Shown here: positions 8,781 to 16,765 of the stretch, one piece after another
Layout of the letters: every line of letters begins with the position of its first letter
Numbering within the stretch: position 1 is the first letter of the stretch
Assembly (NCBI GenBank): GCA_965202675.1
Contig: OZ241842.1
Coordinates: 1,178,001 to 1,242,000 of the forward strand
From: CATQHD01 sp965202675
GTDB taxonomy: Bacteria; Actinomycetota; Acidimicrobiia; Spongiisociales; Spongiisociaceae
Direction of reading: 5' to 3'
DNA: 64,000 bases
Notes under the pieces: generated by a model
What the model was told of the DNA's origin: nothing
What the model saw: the letters and a program-made list of their open reading frames with translations, nothing else
The model's database searches: none
Program-made: the position numbers and the translations under genes

Positions 8781-8794
8781 CCCCCCCCCCCCCC
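8781..8794. repeat. 14-C homopolymer tract between divergent genes
   Basis: Fourteen consecutive C on the plus strand lie in the 202-bp region between the divergent starts of the M24 gene (8684) and the DUF433 gene (8887). It is the longest homopolymer in the window and sits where promoter elements of either gene would be. Confidence 0.95.
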
Positions 8795-8886
8795 GCCGGA
8801 CAGCCCGGCCGCGCCGCCCCCGAGGGCGCGGGCGCCGCCGCCGGTCTAGCATGGGGGCGGATCAGGCGAAGACAGGAGGCAGGCGG

Positions 8887-9663
8887 ATGTTCGGAAAGAA
8901 AACCCGCCGCCCCGAGAACGGGGACCGGCCGGAGAAAATCAGGAAGCCGGCGCGCAACGACCTGGATGCGCTGCTCGAACCCTGGTACAGCCTGGAGCAG
9001 GCGGCCAAGATCGCCGATGTGGAAACGTCGAAAATAACGGAGTGGGCGCAGCCGCCCGACTTCATCATCGGCTTTCCCGACCGGGCGGCGGAGGGGGAGC
9101 TGTCCATCTCGTTCATCGGGATGGCGGAGCTGCTCGTCATGGCCGTCATAGATCCCGGACCGGAGTTTCTGGAGCACTTCTATCCGGTCCTGCCGTTCCT
9201 GGAGATGAAATTCGGGCGGGAGCATCCTCTGGCCCACACATGGATGCGCCGCAACGGAGCGAAGCTGGCCTGGGAATACTACAACCTCTACTCCCGGCCC
9301 GAAAACGCCCTGCCGATGGTGAAGATAGGGTTCAACGATGCCCCGACGTTCGTCGTGCAGCTGGATTTGCTGCTCAGTTACAGCTTCTCTCATAATTACA
9401 GGCACCAATACGTAGAAAGAATACAGCTGCGCCAGTACACCACCGCCGATGTTTTCATCGACCCGGCCAAACACAACGGCGCCCCCCATTTCTACGAGGG
9501 CGAAAGCAGGGTGGAGGATGTGGTCGAATGTTTCCTGGAGGGCAAAAGCCTGGTGGACTGCTCCAAAGAATACAACGTGCCCGTCTTCCAGATAGAAGAT
9601 GTGCTGAACGTACAGAACCCCCCTACGCCGAAACGGATCGACACCTCAGGGGGCGATCTATAG
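8887..9663 (+). CDS. DUF433-domain protein with N-terminal helix-turn-helix
   Basis: 258 residues from ATG 8887, chosen because AGGAGG lies 7 nt upstream; an in-frame ATG at 8851 lacks a ribosome-binding site. Residues ~30-50 (WYSLEQAAKIADVETSKITE) look like a MerR-type helix-turn-helix. The C-terminal ~50 residues (FYEGESRVEDVVECFLEGKS, then a YNVP helix) match the DUF433 HTH-like domain found in many antitoxins. The middle is not recognised. No PIN or other toxin gene is adjacent. It may be an orphan antitoxin or DNA-binding regulator. Confidence 0.75.
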   Translation: MFGKKTRRPENGDRPEKIRKPARNDLDALLEPWYSLEQAAKIADVETSKITEWAQPPDFIIGFPDRAAEGELSISFIGMAELLVMAVIDPGPEFLEHFYPVLPFLEMKFGREHPLAHTWMRRNGAKLAWEYYNLYSRPENALPMVKIGFNDAPTFVVQLDLLLSYSFSHNYRHQYVERIQLRQYTTADVFIDPAKHNGAPHFYEGESRVEDVVECFLEGKSLVDCSKEYNVPVFQIEDVLNVQNPPTPKRIDTSGGDL

Positions 9664-9712
9664 AGCTCGGAGGGCCTCCGGGCGACAAGACCCGCCTTCG
9701 GGGCCTGTCCGC

Positions 9713-10612
9713 TCAGTAATGCCAGGGGAACCGGGAAAAATCCTTGGGGCGTTTCCCCACGAAGGCGTCCCTTCCCTCCTGCGCCTCCTCGGTCATATAG
9801 CCGAGGCGGGTCGCTTCTCCGGCGAAGATCTGCTGGCCGACCAGCCCGTCGTCGATCAGGTTGAAGGCGAACTTGAGCATCCGCTGCGACATGGGGCTCT
9901 TCGCGTTGATCCGCCCGGCCCACTCCAAGGCGGCCTCCTCCAGCTCGGCGTGGGGCGCCGCCAGGTTCACCATGCCCATCTCGCAGGCTTCCTGGGCGGT
10001 GTAGTCGGCCCCCAGGAAGAAGATCTCCCTCGCCCGCTTCTGGCCGACCTGGCGGGCCAGGTAGGCGGAGCCGTAGCCGGCGTCGAAGGAGGCCACGTCG
10101 GAGTCGGTCTGCTTGAAGACGGCGTGCTCCCGCGAGGCCAGGGTGAGGTCGCAAACCACATGGAGGCTGTGGCCGCCGCCCACCGCCCAGCCGGGCACCA
10201 CCGCCATCACCACCTTGGGCATGAACCGGATCAGGCGCTGCACCTCGAGGATGTGGAGCCTCCCCAGCCGGGCGGGGTCCACGCTCCCGGCCTCCCCGCC
10301 TTCGGCGTATCTGTAGCCGTCCCTGCCGCGGATGCGCTGATCGCCGCCCGAGGAGAAGGCCCAGCCGCCGTCCTTGGGGGAAGGACCGTTTCCGGTGAGC
10401 AGCACCACCCCCACGTCTGACTGTTGCCGGGCGTGGTCGAGCGCCAGATACAGCTCGTCCACGGTGAGGGGCCGGAAAGCGTTGCGCACCTCGGGGCGGT
10501 CGAAGGCCACCCGAACCGTCCCCTGGTCGACCGCCCGGTGGTAGGTGATATCGGTGAAGTCGAAACCATCGACCCGCCGCCAACGGGCCGGGTCGAACAG
10601 CTCTGAAACCAT
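9713..10612 (-). CDS. menB: 1,4-dihydroxy-2-naphthoyl-CoA synthase
   Basis: 299 residues from ATG 10612 (MVSELFDPARW); an upstream ATG at 10663 is less likely. A crotonase-fold enzyme that closes the ring of O-succinylbenzoyl-CoA in menaquinone synthesis. MenB signatures: SGGDQRIRG for the CoA oxyanion region, GWAVGGGHSLHVVCDLTLAS, TDSDVASFDAGYGSAYLAR with the MenB-specific aspartate, and the diagnostic C-terminus FSRFPWHY. No other men genes are in the window. Menaquinone would feed the respiratory chain that ends in the oxidase at the right end. Confidence 0.97.
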   Translation of the reverse strand: MVSELFDPARWRRVDGFDFTDITYHRAVDQGTVRVAFDRPEVRNAFRPLTVDELYLALDHARQQSDVGVVLLTGNGPSPKDGGWAFSSGGDQRIRGRDGYRYAEGGEAGSVDPARLGRLHILEVQRLIRFMPKVVMAVVPGWAVGGGHSLHVVCDLTLASREHAVFKQTDSDVASFDAGYGSAYLARQVGQKRAREIFFLGADYTAQEACEMGMVNLAAPHAELEEAALEWAGRINAKSPMSQRMLKFAFNLIDDGLVGQQIFAGEATRLGYMTEEAQEGRDAFVGKRPKDFSRFPWHY

Positions 10613-10659
10613 ATCGGGCTTCCTCCGGTCTGGGGGAGGGCCAACTGTACCGCCGGGCG

Positions 10660-10920
10660 TCAAGCCCCGGCCAGGGCGTCGAGGCGGCCCTCCTTTATGA
10701 GCGCGTCCAGGTCTTGAAAACCCCCCACGTGGCGGTCCCCGATGAATATCTGGGGGACGCTCTTCTGGCCGGTGCGCCGCTCCAGGTCCGCCCAGGCGTC
10801 CTCGCCCTGCGCTTCTATATCGATCTCGGTGATATCACCGTAGCCCTGCCGGGCCAGCAGGTTCTTGGCGCGCCTGCACCATGCGCACCACGGCGTGGTG
10901 TACATCACGATCTCGGCCAT
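10660..10920 (-). CDS. Glutaredoxin
   Basis: 86 residues from ATG 10920. Thioredoxin-fold monothiol/dithiol exchange protein with redox centre C12-A-W-C15 (TTPWCAWCRRAK), the cis-Pro loop SVPQIFIG and the C-terminal GGFQDLDAL. The glutaredoxin 3-like length is normal. In actinobacteria such proteins may work with mycothiol (mycoredoxin, CxxC with TTPWC). It lies just downstream of, and on the same strand as, the selenoprotein gene, so it could be the electron donor that reduces it; this is inferred from position only. Confidence 0.93.
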   Translation of the reverse strand: MAEIVMYTTPWCAWCRRAKNLLARQGYGDITEIDIEAQGEDAWADLERRTGQKSVPQIFIGDRHVGGFQDLDALIKEGRLDALAGA

Positions 10921-10976
10921 GACCCTTCCTTCTTCCGCCTTCGGAGCCGCCGCCCAATCATAAGCCGGAGCGCGGG

Positions 10977-11900
10977 TCAAGGACGGGAGGCGGCCCCGCA
11001 GGCGCCCGTTCCGCAGGCAACGGCGGCGCCGTGGTTGCGCACCGCCGCCTGTTCGTCTTCCCGGTTCTGGTATTGGGGGGCGCCGCGGCGGGGGGTGCGG
11101 TGGTCGACGGGCCGGCGGGCCTCCTCCTTCCATTCCTCCGCCCACGAATAGCCGAGGTCGGCGATGGCGCCCGGCTCGGCCAGGGTCTCGAAGAGGGCCA
11201 GGGCGTCCGACATGACGGCCTGCTGCAGGGCGGGCCGGCCGGGGGGGCCGCAGGTGTGTCCGAGCGGGAAGTCGGTAAAAGCCGCCCGGGGAGGATTGAC
11301 GGCGGCGGTGATCGACCAGGCGCTGGTCATCGAGAGGGTAGAAACCCCCTTGGCCTCGATCGCCCTGCTCAACAGCCCAACTGACTGGTGGCAGACCGGT
11401 CAGACCGGCACCAGCAGCGCCGCATCGACCTCCAGGTCGACGATCCGCTCTACCAGGGCAGGTATGAGCTCATCGGCCAGGCGGCGCTGCGAGTAGATGC
11501 CGCCCATGAAGGTCAACGCCGACGGCGCCAGCCCGCCTATCACCCCCCGGCCGGCCAGGGCCCGCAGGGTGCCGAGAGGGAAGACCGTATTGGGATCCCG
11601 GCGGGCGGCCGCCAAGTCGTAGGCGAAGTGGGTGACCCGCAGCTCCTCGACGGCGGCGTCGGCGGGTATCTCCCGATGGGTGGTGTCGTCCTTATGGGTG
11701 AAGGCCACCTGCCCATGGCGGTAGACGCCGCCGGAGGCAATCAACCCCAGCCGGGCTTCGGACAGGGGCTTGCCCAAAGGCGCCCAGGGGGGAGGGCCTT
11801 CGCTGACCGCCCAACGGTACGGCGCATATCCGAGCCGCCGGTAGGTCTGCCTGGTGAGTGCGATGTAATCGATCGGGCGGCGGTCCGTCTCCACGCCCAT
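10977..11900 (-). CDS. Selenoprotein of the glycine/sarcosine/betaine/D-proline reductase B family (PrdB/GrdB-like), UGA = Sec167
   Basis: Two reading frames, 11900-11403 and 11399-10977, are in the same frame and separated by a single TGA at 11402-11400. Read through as selenocysteine, the protein is 307 residues with Sec at 167 in ALLVPV-U-PVCHQSVGLL. This is a UxxC redox motif followed by conserved-looking sequence (SVGLLSRAIEAKG, then FPLGHTCGPPG). PrdB/GrdB-type reductases carry Sec in such a motif for reductive cleavage of C-N bonds. A SECIS-like hairpin starts 13 nt after the UGA. The C-terminus is cysteine-bearing (AVACGTGACGAA). No grdA or prdA partner is nearby, so the exact substrate is unknown. 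Confidence 0.85.
11364..11402 (-). promoter_or_regulatory. Bacterial SECIS-like element immediately 3' of the UGA
   Basis: In the mRNA, the UGA is followed after 12 nt by CAGUC-AGUUG-GGCUG, a five-pair stem (C-G, A-U, G-C, U-G, C-G) with a five-base loop whose second and third bases are GU. An outer stem UCUGC/GCAGG extends it. The loop begins about 17 nt after the UGA. Both the spacing and the loop G fit the bacterial SECIS recognised by SelB. Confidence 0.65.
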
Positions 11901-12499
11901 ATCCTAAATCACGGGAATGACAAAAAAATCCGCCGGATTCCCCCACAAGGGTATTGACTATGTCGCACCGATATCGGATAATGAAGAAGCCAAAGCACCT
12001 CCGGTCCGCAGCCGGCGCAGACCGTGACAGGGATCATCCTCCGAACGCGGCCCTGCCGGGTACTGACCAGACGCGTCCGGAACCATGGTGGCGGCGGTGG
12101 GGGCCGGGCCCGCGAAGCGGGGCGAGGGGCGGGCGTTTTTCGCGTTCTTGCGGGGTCCGGGGGGTGGAGGATAGGGGGTTGACCAGGGGGTTCACAGGAA
12201 CAGGGTTCAAGGGGTTCGCAGGAAAAGGGTTCGGGGGGTCGCAGGAAAGAAGGGTTCGGGTTTGCACGGTGTTGGGCTTTTCTGTAAGGCGGCCGAGGGT
12301 AAGAGGATGCGCGGACAGGAATGCCTTCGGCCGTTCCGTCAGTGGGCGCAGCGCCCGGCCGCCCGTGCTCATCGGACAGACCGTCCAACAGCTGCCTGCG
12401 CCGGGACACCTTCCGGGCGCCCTAACCGCGCACGCTCTGATGACAACCCCGCGCTCGGAACCTCCAGCGGAGCCTGCCGCGGGGCAGACTGTTCGGGCT
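11901..12499. other. 600-bp region without a supportable gene
   Basis: Open frames here are proline- or arginine-rich and arise from G-runs; none has family resemblance. The region holds the three 24-bp repeats at 12187-12259 and a short AT-rich patch near 11925-11990 where promoters for flanking genes could lie. Confidence 0.6.
12187..12259. repeat. Three tandem copies of a 24-25-bp G-rich unit
   Basis: Units at 12187-12210, 12211-12234 and 12235-12259 share the pattern GGGGTTCRCAGGAA, AGGGTTC. They differ at only a few positions and sit in the non-coding stretch upstream of the TauE gene's 3' end. Confidence 0.85.
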
Positions 12500-13174
12500 T
12501 TACACGAACAGCATGCGGACGGCCGCGCCCACCGCCGCCGCCACCAGCAACCACCTCGCCCAGGCGACGCCCTTCTGGACGGCCAGGCGGGCGGCCGTGT
12601 AGGCGCCGGAGGAATGGGCCACCGCCATCATCAACCCCAGCGGCAGGTTCACGTCCCCGGCCAGGAAGTAGAAGAGCAGCGCCACCGGGGTGTAGACAGC
12701 GATGAGCGCCACCTTGGCGGCGTTGCCCCGCAGCAGGTCGAACCCCGACCCCAGCACCAGGGCGGCCAGCAGCAGGAAGCCCACCCCGATCTGGACGAAC
12801 CCCCCGTAGAAGCCTACGAACAGGAACACCAGGTTCCTGGTTGCGAAGTTGAGGCGGGAGGGTGCGGTCTCCAGCCAGCGGTTGGTATTGAAAACGACCG
12901 ACACGGCAATCAACAGCAGCACCACCGCGAACACCCGCTGCATCCCCTCCGGCGACAGCTGGGTGGCCGTCCAGGCGCCGGCGGCGCTCCCCGCCGCAAT
13001 GGGAACCAGCAGCAGGCGCACCCCGGCCCACGGTACGGCATCCCCCTTCTGGTAGGCGGCGATCCCGGCCAGGTTGGCGAACATGACGGCCACCCGGTTG
13101 GTGCCGTTGGCGATGTTGCCGTCCGTCATCACGACCAGCAGGGGCACCGTCAGGGCCGAGCCGCCGCCGGCCAC
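12500..13174 (-). CDS. TauE/SafE-family sulfite/sulfonate exporter-like permease
   Basis: At least 224 residues of a multi-helix membrane protein. It has the family's duplicated signature NAVAGGGSALTVPLLV near the N-terminus and FVGFYGGFVQIGVGFLLLAAL in the middle. The GTG at 13174 falls inside the first signature, so the true start must be further upstream. The frame stays open to 13240 (LTELLDLVLLAAAGFGAGFI) before a TAG, but holds no ATG, GTG or TTG. A CTG start near 13228 or 13222 is the simplest explanation. Likely exports sulfite or organosulfonates. Confidence 0.85.
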   Translation of the reverse strand: MAGGGSALTVPLLVVMTDGNIANGTNRVAVMFANLAGIAAYQKGDAVPWAGVRLLLVPIAAGSAAGAWTATQLSPEGMQRVFAVVLLLIAVSVVFNTNRWLETAPSRLNFATRNLVFLFVGFYGGFVQIGVGFLLLAALVLGSGFDLLRGNAAKVALIAVYTPVALLFYFLAGDVNLPLGLMMAVAHSSGAYTAARLAVQKGVAWARWLLVAAAVGAAVRMLFV

Positions 13175-13415
13175 CGCGTTGATGAACCCGGCGCCGAAAC
13201 CGGCTGCGGCGAGAAGAACCAGATCCAGGAGTTCCGTGAGCTACACCTTCGTCAGGACGCCGGGGGCGCGGGCGGCGGCGGGGCGGCAGAACCGGGGCGA
13301 AGCGTCGTCGTCATAAACCATCGGCTGCCCATCACCCTACCCACACCCGACCGGGGGACCCGATCCGCCGTTCCATGCCGTACCATCCTCTCCGCTTACC
13401 CGATGCGGAGAGTCG

Positions 13416-14273
13416 ATGACGGCGGTCAGTCTGGACGGCAGCCCCTACAGCGTCGAAGAAACGGGCGGGCGGGTTTGGCAAAAGGCCGCCGAGCTCCAGG
13501 AACGCGTGGACATGCTCAGAGAACAGGGGCGGCTCTCGGAGCAAACCCTGCGCGCCTACTTCGGCGACACCCGCTTCCGCCAGATCGCAGAGTCCAACGC
13601 CATCGAGGGCAGCACCCTGAGCGTGGAAGAGACCGAGACGGCGGTTCTGAAGGGCGTCGCGATCGCGGGGCATGACCCCGCCTACGCGAAGGACGCCGTC
13701 AACCTCTCGAAGGCCTTGGAGCGCATGGTCGAGCTGGCCGGGGACGGTTCTCCCACGACCCTCGACCAGGCGAAGGAGCTGAACGCCCTGATCCTCGGCG
13801 AAGCCCCGGGCGCTGGCCTCTTTCGCTCCCAGCCGGTCAGGATCACCGGTTCGTCCCACCGCCCTCCCGTTTCCTGGAGGGATGTCATGTCCGCCATGGA
13901 GGACTGGGAGAGCTGGTCGGTGTCCAACAAGAACAGTCCGGCCCTCCCCAGGGCCGCCGTGCTGCACACCTGGCTGACCCGTATACACCCTTTCACGGAC
14001 GGCAACGGACGCACTGCCCGAGCGGTCATGAACCTGGAGCTGATCAGGGCCGGTCTTCCGAGCATCATCATCCGCCGCAAGGACCGCCTGCGGTACTGCG
14101 AGGCCTTGGCCGAATCCGATCTCGGCGGCGGCCTCGGACCCATCTTCGAGCTGATCCTCGCCCGAACGGAGGACGCCTTGCGGGACCTGGAGCGCAGGAC
14201 AACCAGGTTCGAAGGCTGGGATCCTGCCCGAGCCAGGCTGCGCAAAGCCCAAGAGACGCAGTCGAATCAATAA
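13416..14273 (+). CDS. Fic/DOC-family AMPylase, class II with N-terminal inhibitory helix
   Basis: 285 residues, ATG preceded by GGAGAG. The catalytic Fic motif HPFTDGNGRTAR is complete at ~190-201, so the protein should transfer AMP (or another nucleotide) to a hydroxyl on a target protein. Residues 60-65, SNAIEG, fit the inhibitory motif (S/T)xxxE(G/N), whose glutamate blocks productive ATP binding; being N-terminal, this makes it class II, self-inhibited. It stands alone, between a TauE permease and bpa, at the edge of the defence-like region. The target is unknown. Confidence 0.93.
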   Translation: MTAVSLDGSPYSVEETGGRVWQKAAELQERVDMLREQGRLSEQTLRAYFGDTRFRQIAESNAIEGSTLSVEETETAVLKGVAIAGHDPAYAKDAVNLSKALERMVELAGDGSPTTLDQAKELNALILGEAPGAGLFRSQPVRITGSSHRPPVSWRDVMSAMEDWESWSVSNKNSPALPRAAVLHTWLTRIHPFTDGNGRTARAVMNLELIRAGLPSIIIRRKDRLRYCEALAESDLGGGLGPIFELILARTEDALRDLERRTTRFEGWDPARARLRKAQETQSNQ

Positions 14274-14314
14274 CCGGCGGCCGATGAACTCCCCCGCCCG
14301 GGGGCCGGGCTCGG

Positions 14315-14803
14315 TCAGAGGTAGAGGCCGCTCCCGGCGTCGCCCTCCTCCTGGCGGCCGCTCCTGATCTGCTTCAGCTGGGCCCGGGCCGCCATCTGCT
14401 GGGTCATGATGGCCGCATGGATGCCGTTGAACAGGCCTTCGAGCCAACCGATGAGCTGGGCCTGGGCAACCCTGATCTCGGCCTGGGTGGGGACATCGCT
14501 GTCGAGCGGCACGAAAACGTCGGCCAGCTCGTCCCGGAGCTCATCGGTCAACACGCTGCGCAGCTGCTCCATCGAGGCGTCGAACACGGCCCGCAGACGC
14601 ACCCGGCCCTCCTCGTCGAGGGTGGCGGTGCGCACCTCCTCGAGCATCGAGCGGGTCATCGAGGCGATCCGCAGCAGCTTGGCCGGCTCCTCGATGCGGT
14701 CTGCCGATTCGTTGTCGTCGTCGACCGGCGCGGCCTGCTCCACCACCATCAGGGCGCCCTCCGACGCCTCTTCGCGGTCGCGCACCGCCGCTTCATCGGT
14801 CAT
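14315..14803 (-). CDS. bpa: Bacterial proteasome activator Bpa (DUF2587)
   Basis: 162 residues, mostly helical, with acidic disordered N-terminus (~1-38). The conserved core (AKLLRIASMTRSMLEEVRTA; AQAQLIGWLEGLFNGIHAAI) is that of Bpa, the ATP-independent ring that docks on the 20S proteasome. The C-terminus ends GLYL, matching the GQYL-type HbYX tail that inserts into the proteasome alpha ring. Bpa is known from actinobacteria, so the gene is a lineage marker as well as evidence for a proteasome elsewhere in the genome. Confidence 0.93.
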   Translation of the reverse strand: MTDEAAVRDREEASEGALMVVEQAAPVDDDNESADRIEEPAKLLRIASMTRSMLEEVRTATLDEEGRVRLRAVFDASMEQLRSVLTDELRDELADVFVPLDSDVPTQAEIRVAQAQLIGWLEGLFNGIHAAIMTQQMAARAQLKQIRSGRQEEGDAGSGLYL

Positions 14804-14874
14804 CGAACCCTCCCGCTTCCCATCGGATCATTTACCGGCTCCCCGAACATCGTACCCCGCGCGCCCGGCTGCGC

Positions 14875-15813
14875 TCACACGAGGCGGAGCGGTTCACCGG
14901 TATCCAGGGCATAACCATCCAAGTAGTTCTCGATGTTCTCCACATAAGCCCGGACAGCGGCCGCCCTGGGATCATGGGCGGGGAACATACCGGCGGCGGA
15001 GGAAGCCACCCGGCAGGCTGTCCGCGCCAGATCGGCCAACAACTCGGGAGAGGCATCCACGCCCTGCATCGTTCTGTGATAAACGGCAGCGGTATGCCAC
15101 AACGTGATCGCTTCGGGGCCGACCGGTTCCAGCAGGGCGGGCAGAACACGACGATGGGACGCAGGCAGCTGCGCACAGAGCTTCCCGACATCATGCCCCC
15201 GAGCAGGCCGGTCGGGGTCGGACCCCAGATGGATGAGCGCCTTGATCGCCAACTCGACCGTTCGATGGGCCTCGCCGCAACCGCGGTGCAACCGATCCGA
15301 CAACCTCCGCCAAACCTCCACCTGCGGGCCTCTCTGCTCAATGAAACCAGGCCGGAGGAACTCCAGCAGGTTCCCCAATGCGGCTCTTGCCTCGTCCAAC
15401 CGGGCGAGCGCATCCCCGTAGTCGCTGTCGGGCGCCACCATCTCCTTGTCCCAGTCCACATCGACGGCGGCGGGTCGGTCCACCAACACCACCCCGTCCC
15501 GAGCGGCCCGGCACTCGAACGAAGTAGCCACTTTGGTAGTGCGCATCCTCCACTCCGCCCGGTCGGTCACGCTCACATCCACAGGGAACCCCGCCGCCCG
15601 GCCGGCCAACCCCGCCAACTCACAACGCCGCTCCCACCGCTCCCCGTAGTCGAGATCGTCATAGATCGCCATCAGATCGATATCGCTGCGCTCATCGGCG
15701 TCCCCGCGGGCCACCGAACCGAACAGCACCACCCGGCCCACCCCAGCATCCGCCAACGCCGCCGCCGCCCGCTCCGCGTCGGCCCGGCGCGGCGCAATCC
15801 CAACTGTCGTCAT
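14875..15813 (-). CDS. Nucleotidyltransferase-HEPN fusion protein, copy 1
   Basis: 312 residues from ATG 15813 (MTTVGIAPRR); the GGGGAG ribosome-binding site suits this ATG better than the one at 15819. An N-terminal MNT domain with GSVARGDADERSDIDLMAIY (GS-x~9-DxD, the metal-binding pair) sits next to a C-terminal HEPN-like helical domain (RGCGEAHRTVELAIKALIHL, then a GHDVGKLC turn). MNT and HEPN usually form separate antitoxin-toxin pairs in which the MNT AMPylates the HEPN RNase; here they are one polypeptide. A classic RNase Rx4-6H is not obvious, apart from RGCGEAH (Rx5H). Three tandem copies are present. Confidence 0.85.
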   Translation of the reverse strand: MTTVGIAPRRADAERAAAALADAGVGRVVLFGSVARGDADERSDIDLMAIYDDLDYGERWERRCELAGLAGRAAGFPVDVSVTDRAEWRMRTTKVATSFECRAARDGVVLVDRPAAVDVDWDKEMVAPDSDYGDALARLDEARAALGNLLEFLRPGFIEQRGPQVEVWRRLSDRLHRGCGEAHRTVELAIKALIHLGSDPDRPARGHDVGKLCAQLPASHRRVLPALLEPVGPEAITLWHTAAVYHRTMQGVDASPELLADLARTACRVASSAAGMFPAHDPRAAAVRAYVENIENYLDGYALDTGEPLRLV

Positions 15814-15850
15814 ACTCATACTCCCCCAGGATAACGCTCGAACCTCACAC

Positions 15851-16765
15851 CTATAGAGGCTCACCGCTGTCGAGGGCATAGCCGGCCAGATAGTCCTCGA
15901 TGCGGCCGGCGTACATGCGGACACCGGCGACCGGGCGCACGGCGGCGGGGAACTGATCGGCTACGTAGGAAGCGACCCGGCAAGCTGTCCGCGCCGGCTC
16001 TGCCGGCAACTCGGGGGTGGTATCGGTGCTGTTGTAAACCGCGGTTACGCGCCACGGGGTAATCGCATCGGCGCCGAGCGGTTCCAAGAGGTCGGACAGG
16101 GCGCGGCGGCGGGGTTCGGGCAAACGGGCGCAGAGCTTGCCGATGTCATGGCCCCAAGCAGGCCGGTCGATGTCGGCTTCCAGATGGAGAAGGGCTTTGA
16201 CCGCCAGCTCGACCGCCATGTGGGCTTCTCCGCAGCCGCGATGCCACCGTATCTGGCGGCGATCCCGTACATCTTCCTCGTCGAGTTCGCCCAGCTCTAT
16301 CGGGTCGGGGCGAAGCTGCAACAGCAGCGCACCCAACGCGTTGCGCGCGCCCTTCAGCCGCTCCACGGCTTCCTCGTAGTCATCGGCCGGCATCACCATC
16401 TCCTTGTTCCAGTCCACATCAACGGCGGCGGGTCGGTCCACCAGCACCACCCCGTCCCGAGCGGCCCGGCACTCGAACGACGTGGCCACCCTGGTAGTGC
16501 GCATCCTCCACTCCGCCCGGTCCGTCACACTCACATCCACCGGGAACCCCGCCGCCCGGCCGGCCAACCCCGCCAACTCACAACGCCGCTCCCACCGCTC
16601 CCCATAGTCGAGATCGTCATAGATCGCCATCAGATCGATATCGCTGCGCTCGCCGGCGTCGCCGCGGGCCACCGAACCGAACAACACCACCCGACCCACC
16701 CCGGCCGCCGCCAACGCCGCCGCCGCCCGTTCCGCATCGGCCCGGCGCGGCGCGGCGACGCTCAC
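15851..16765 (-). CDS. Nucleotidyltransferase-HEPN fusion protein, copy 2
   Basis: 304 residues from GTG 16765, which overlaps the stop of copy 3 (GTGA) and has GGGGGAG upstream. The MNT half is almost the same as in copies 1 and 3 (GSVARGDAGERSDIDLMAIY). The linker (~residues 135-165) and HEPN half are clearly diverged (PIELGELDEEDVRDRRQIRW). Coupled translation with copy 3 indicates one operon running from 17682 down. Confidence 0.85.
   Translation of the reverse strand: MSVAAPRRADAERAAAALAAAGVGRVVLFGSVARGDAGERSDIDLMAIYDDLDYGERWERRCELAGLAGRAAGFPVDVSVTDRAEWRMRTTRVATSFECRAARDGVVLVDRPAAVDVDWNKEMVMPADDYEEAVERLKGARNALGALLLQLRPDPIELGELDEEDVRDRRQIRWHRGCGEAHMAVELAVKALLHLEADIDRPAWGHDIGKLCARLPEPRRRALSDLLEPLGADAITPWRVTAVYNSTDTTPELPAEPARTACRVASYVADQFPAAVRPVAGVRMYAGRIEDYLAGYALDSGEPL

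Noticed and set aside
11940..12420. Overlapping Pro/Arg/Gly-rich open frames on both strands as genes
   Set aside because: They come from GC-skewed repeats, have no family likeness, and lack start signals.
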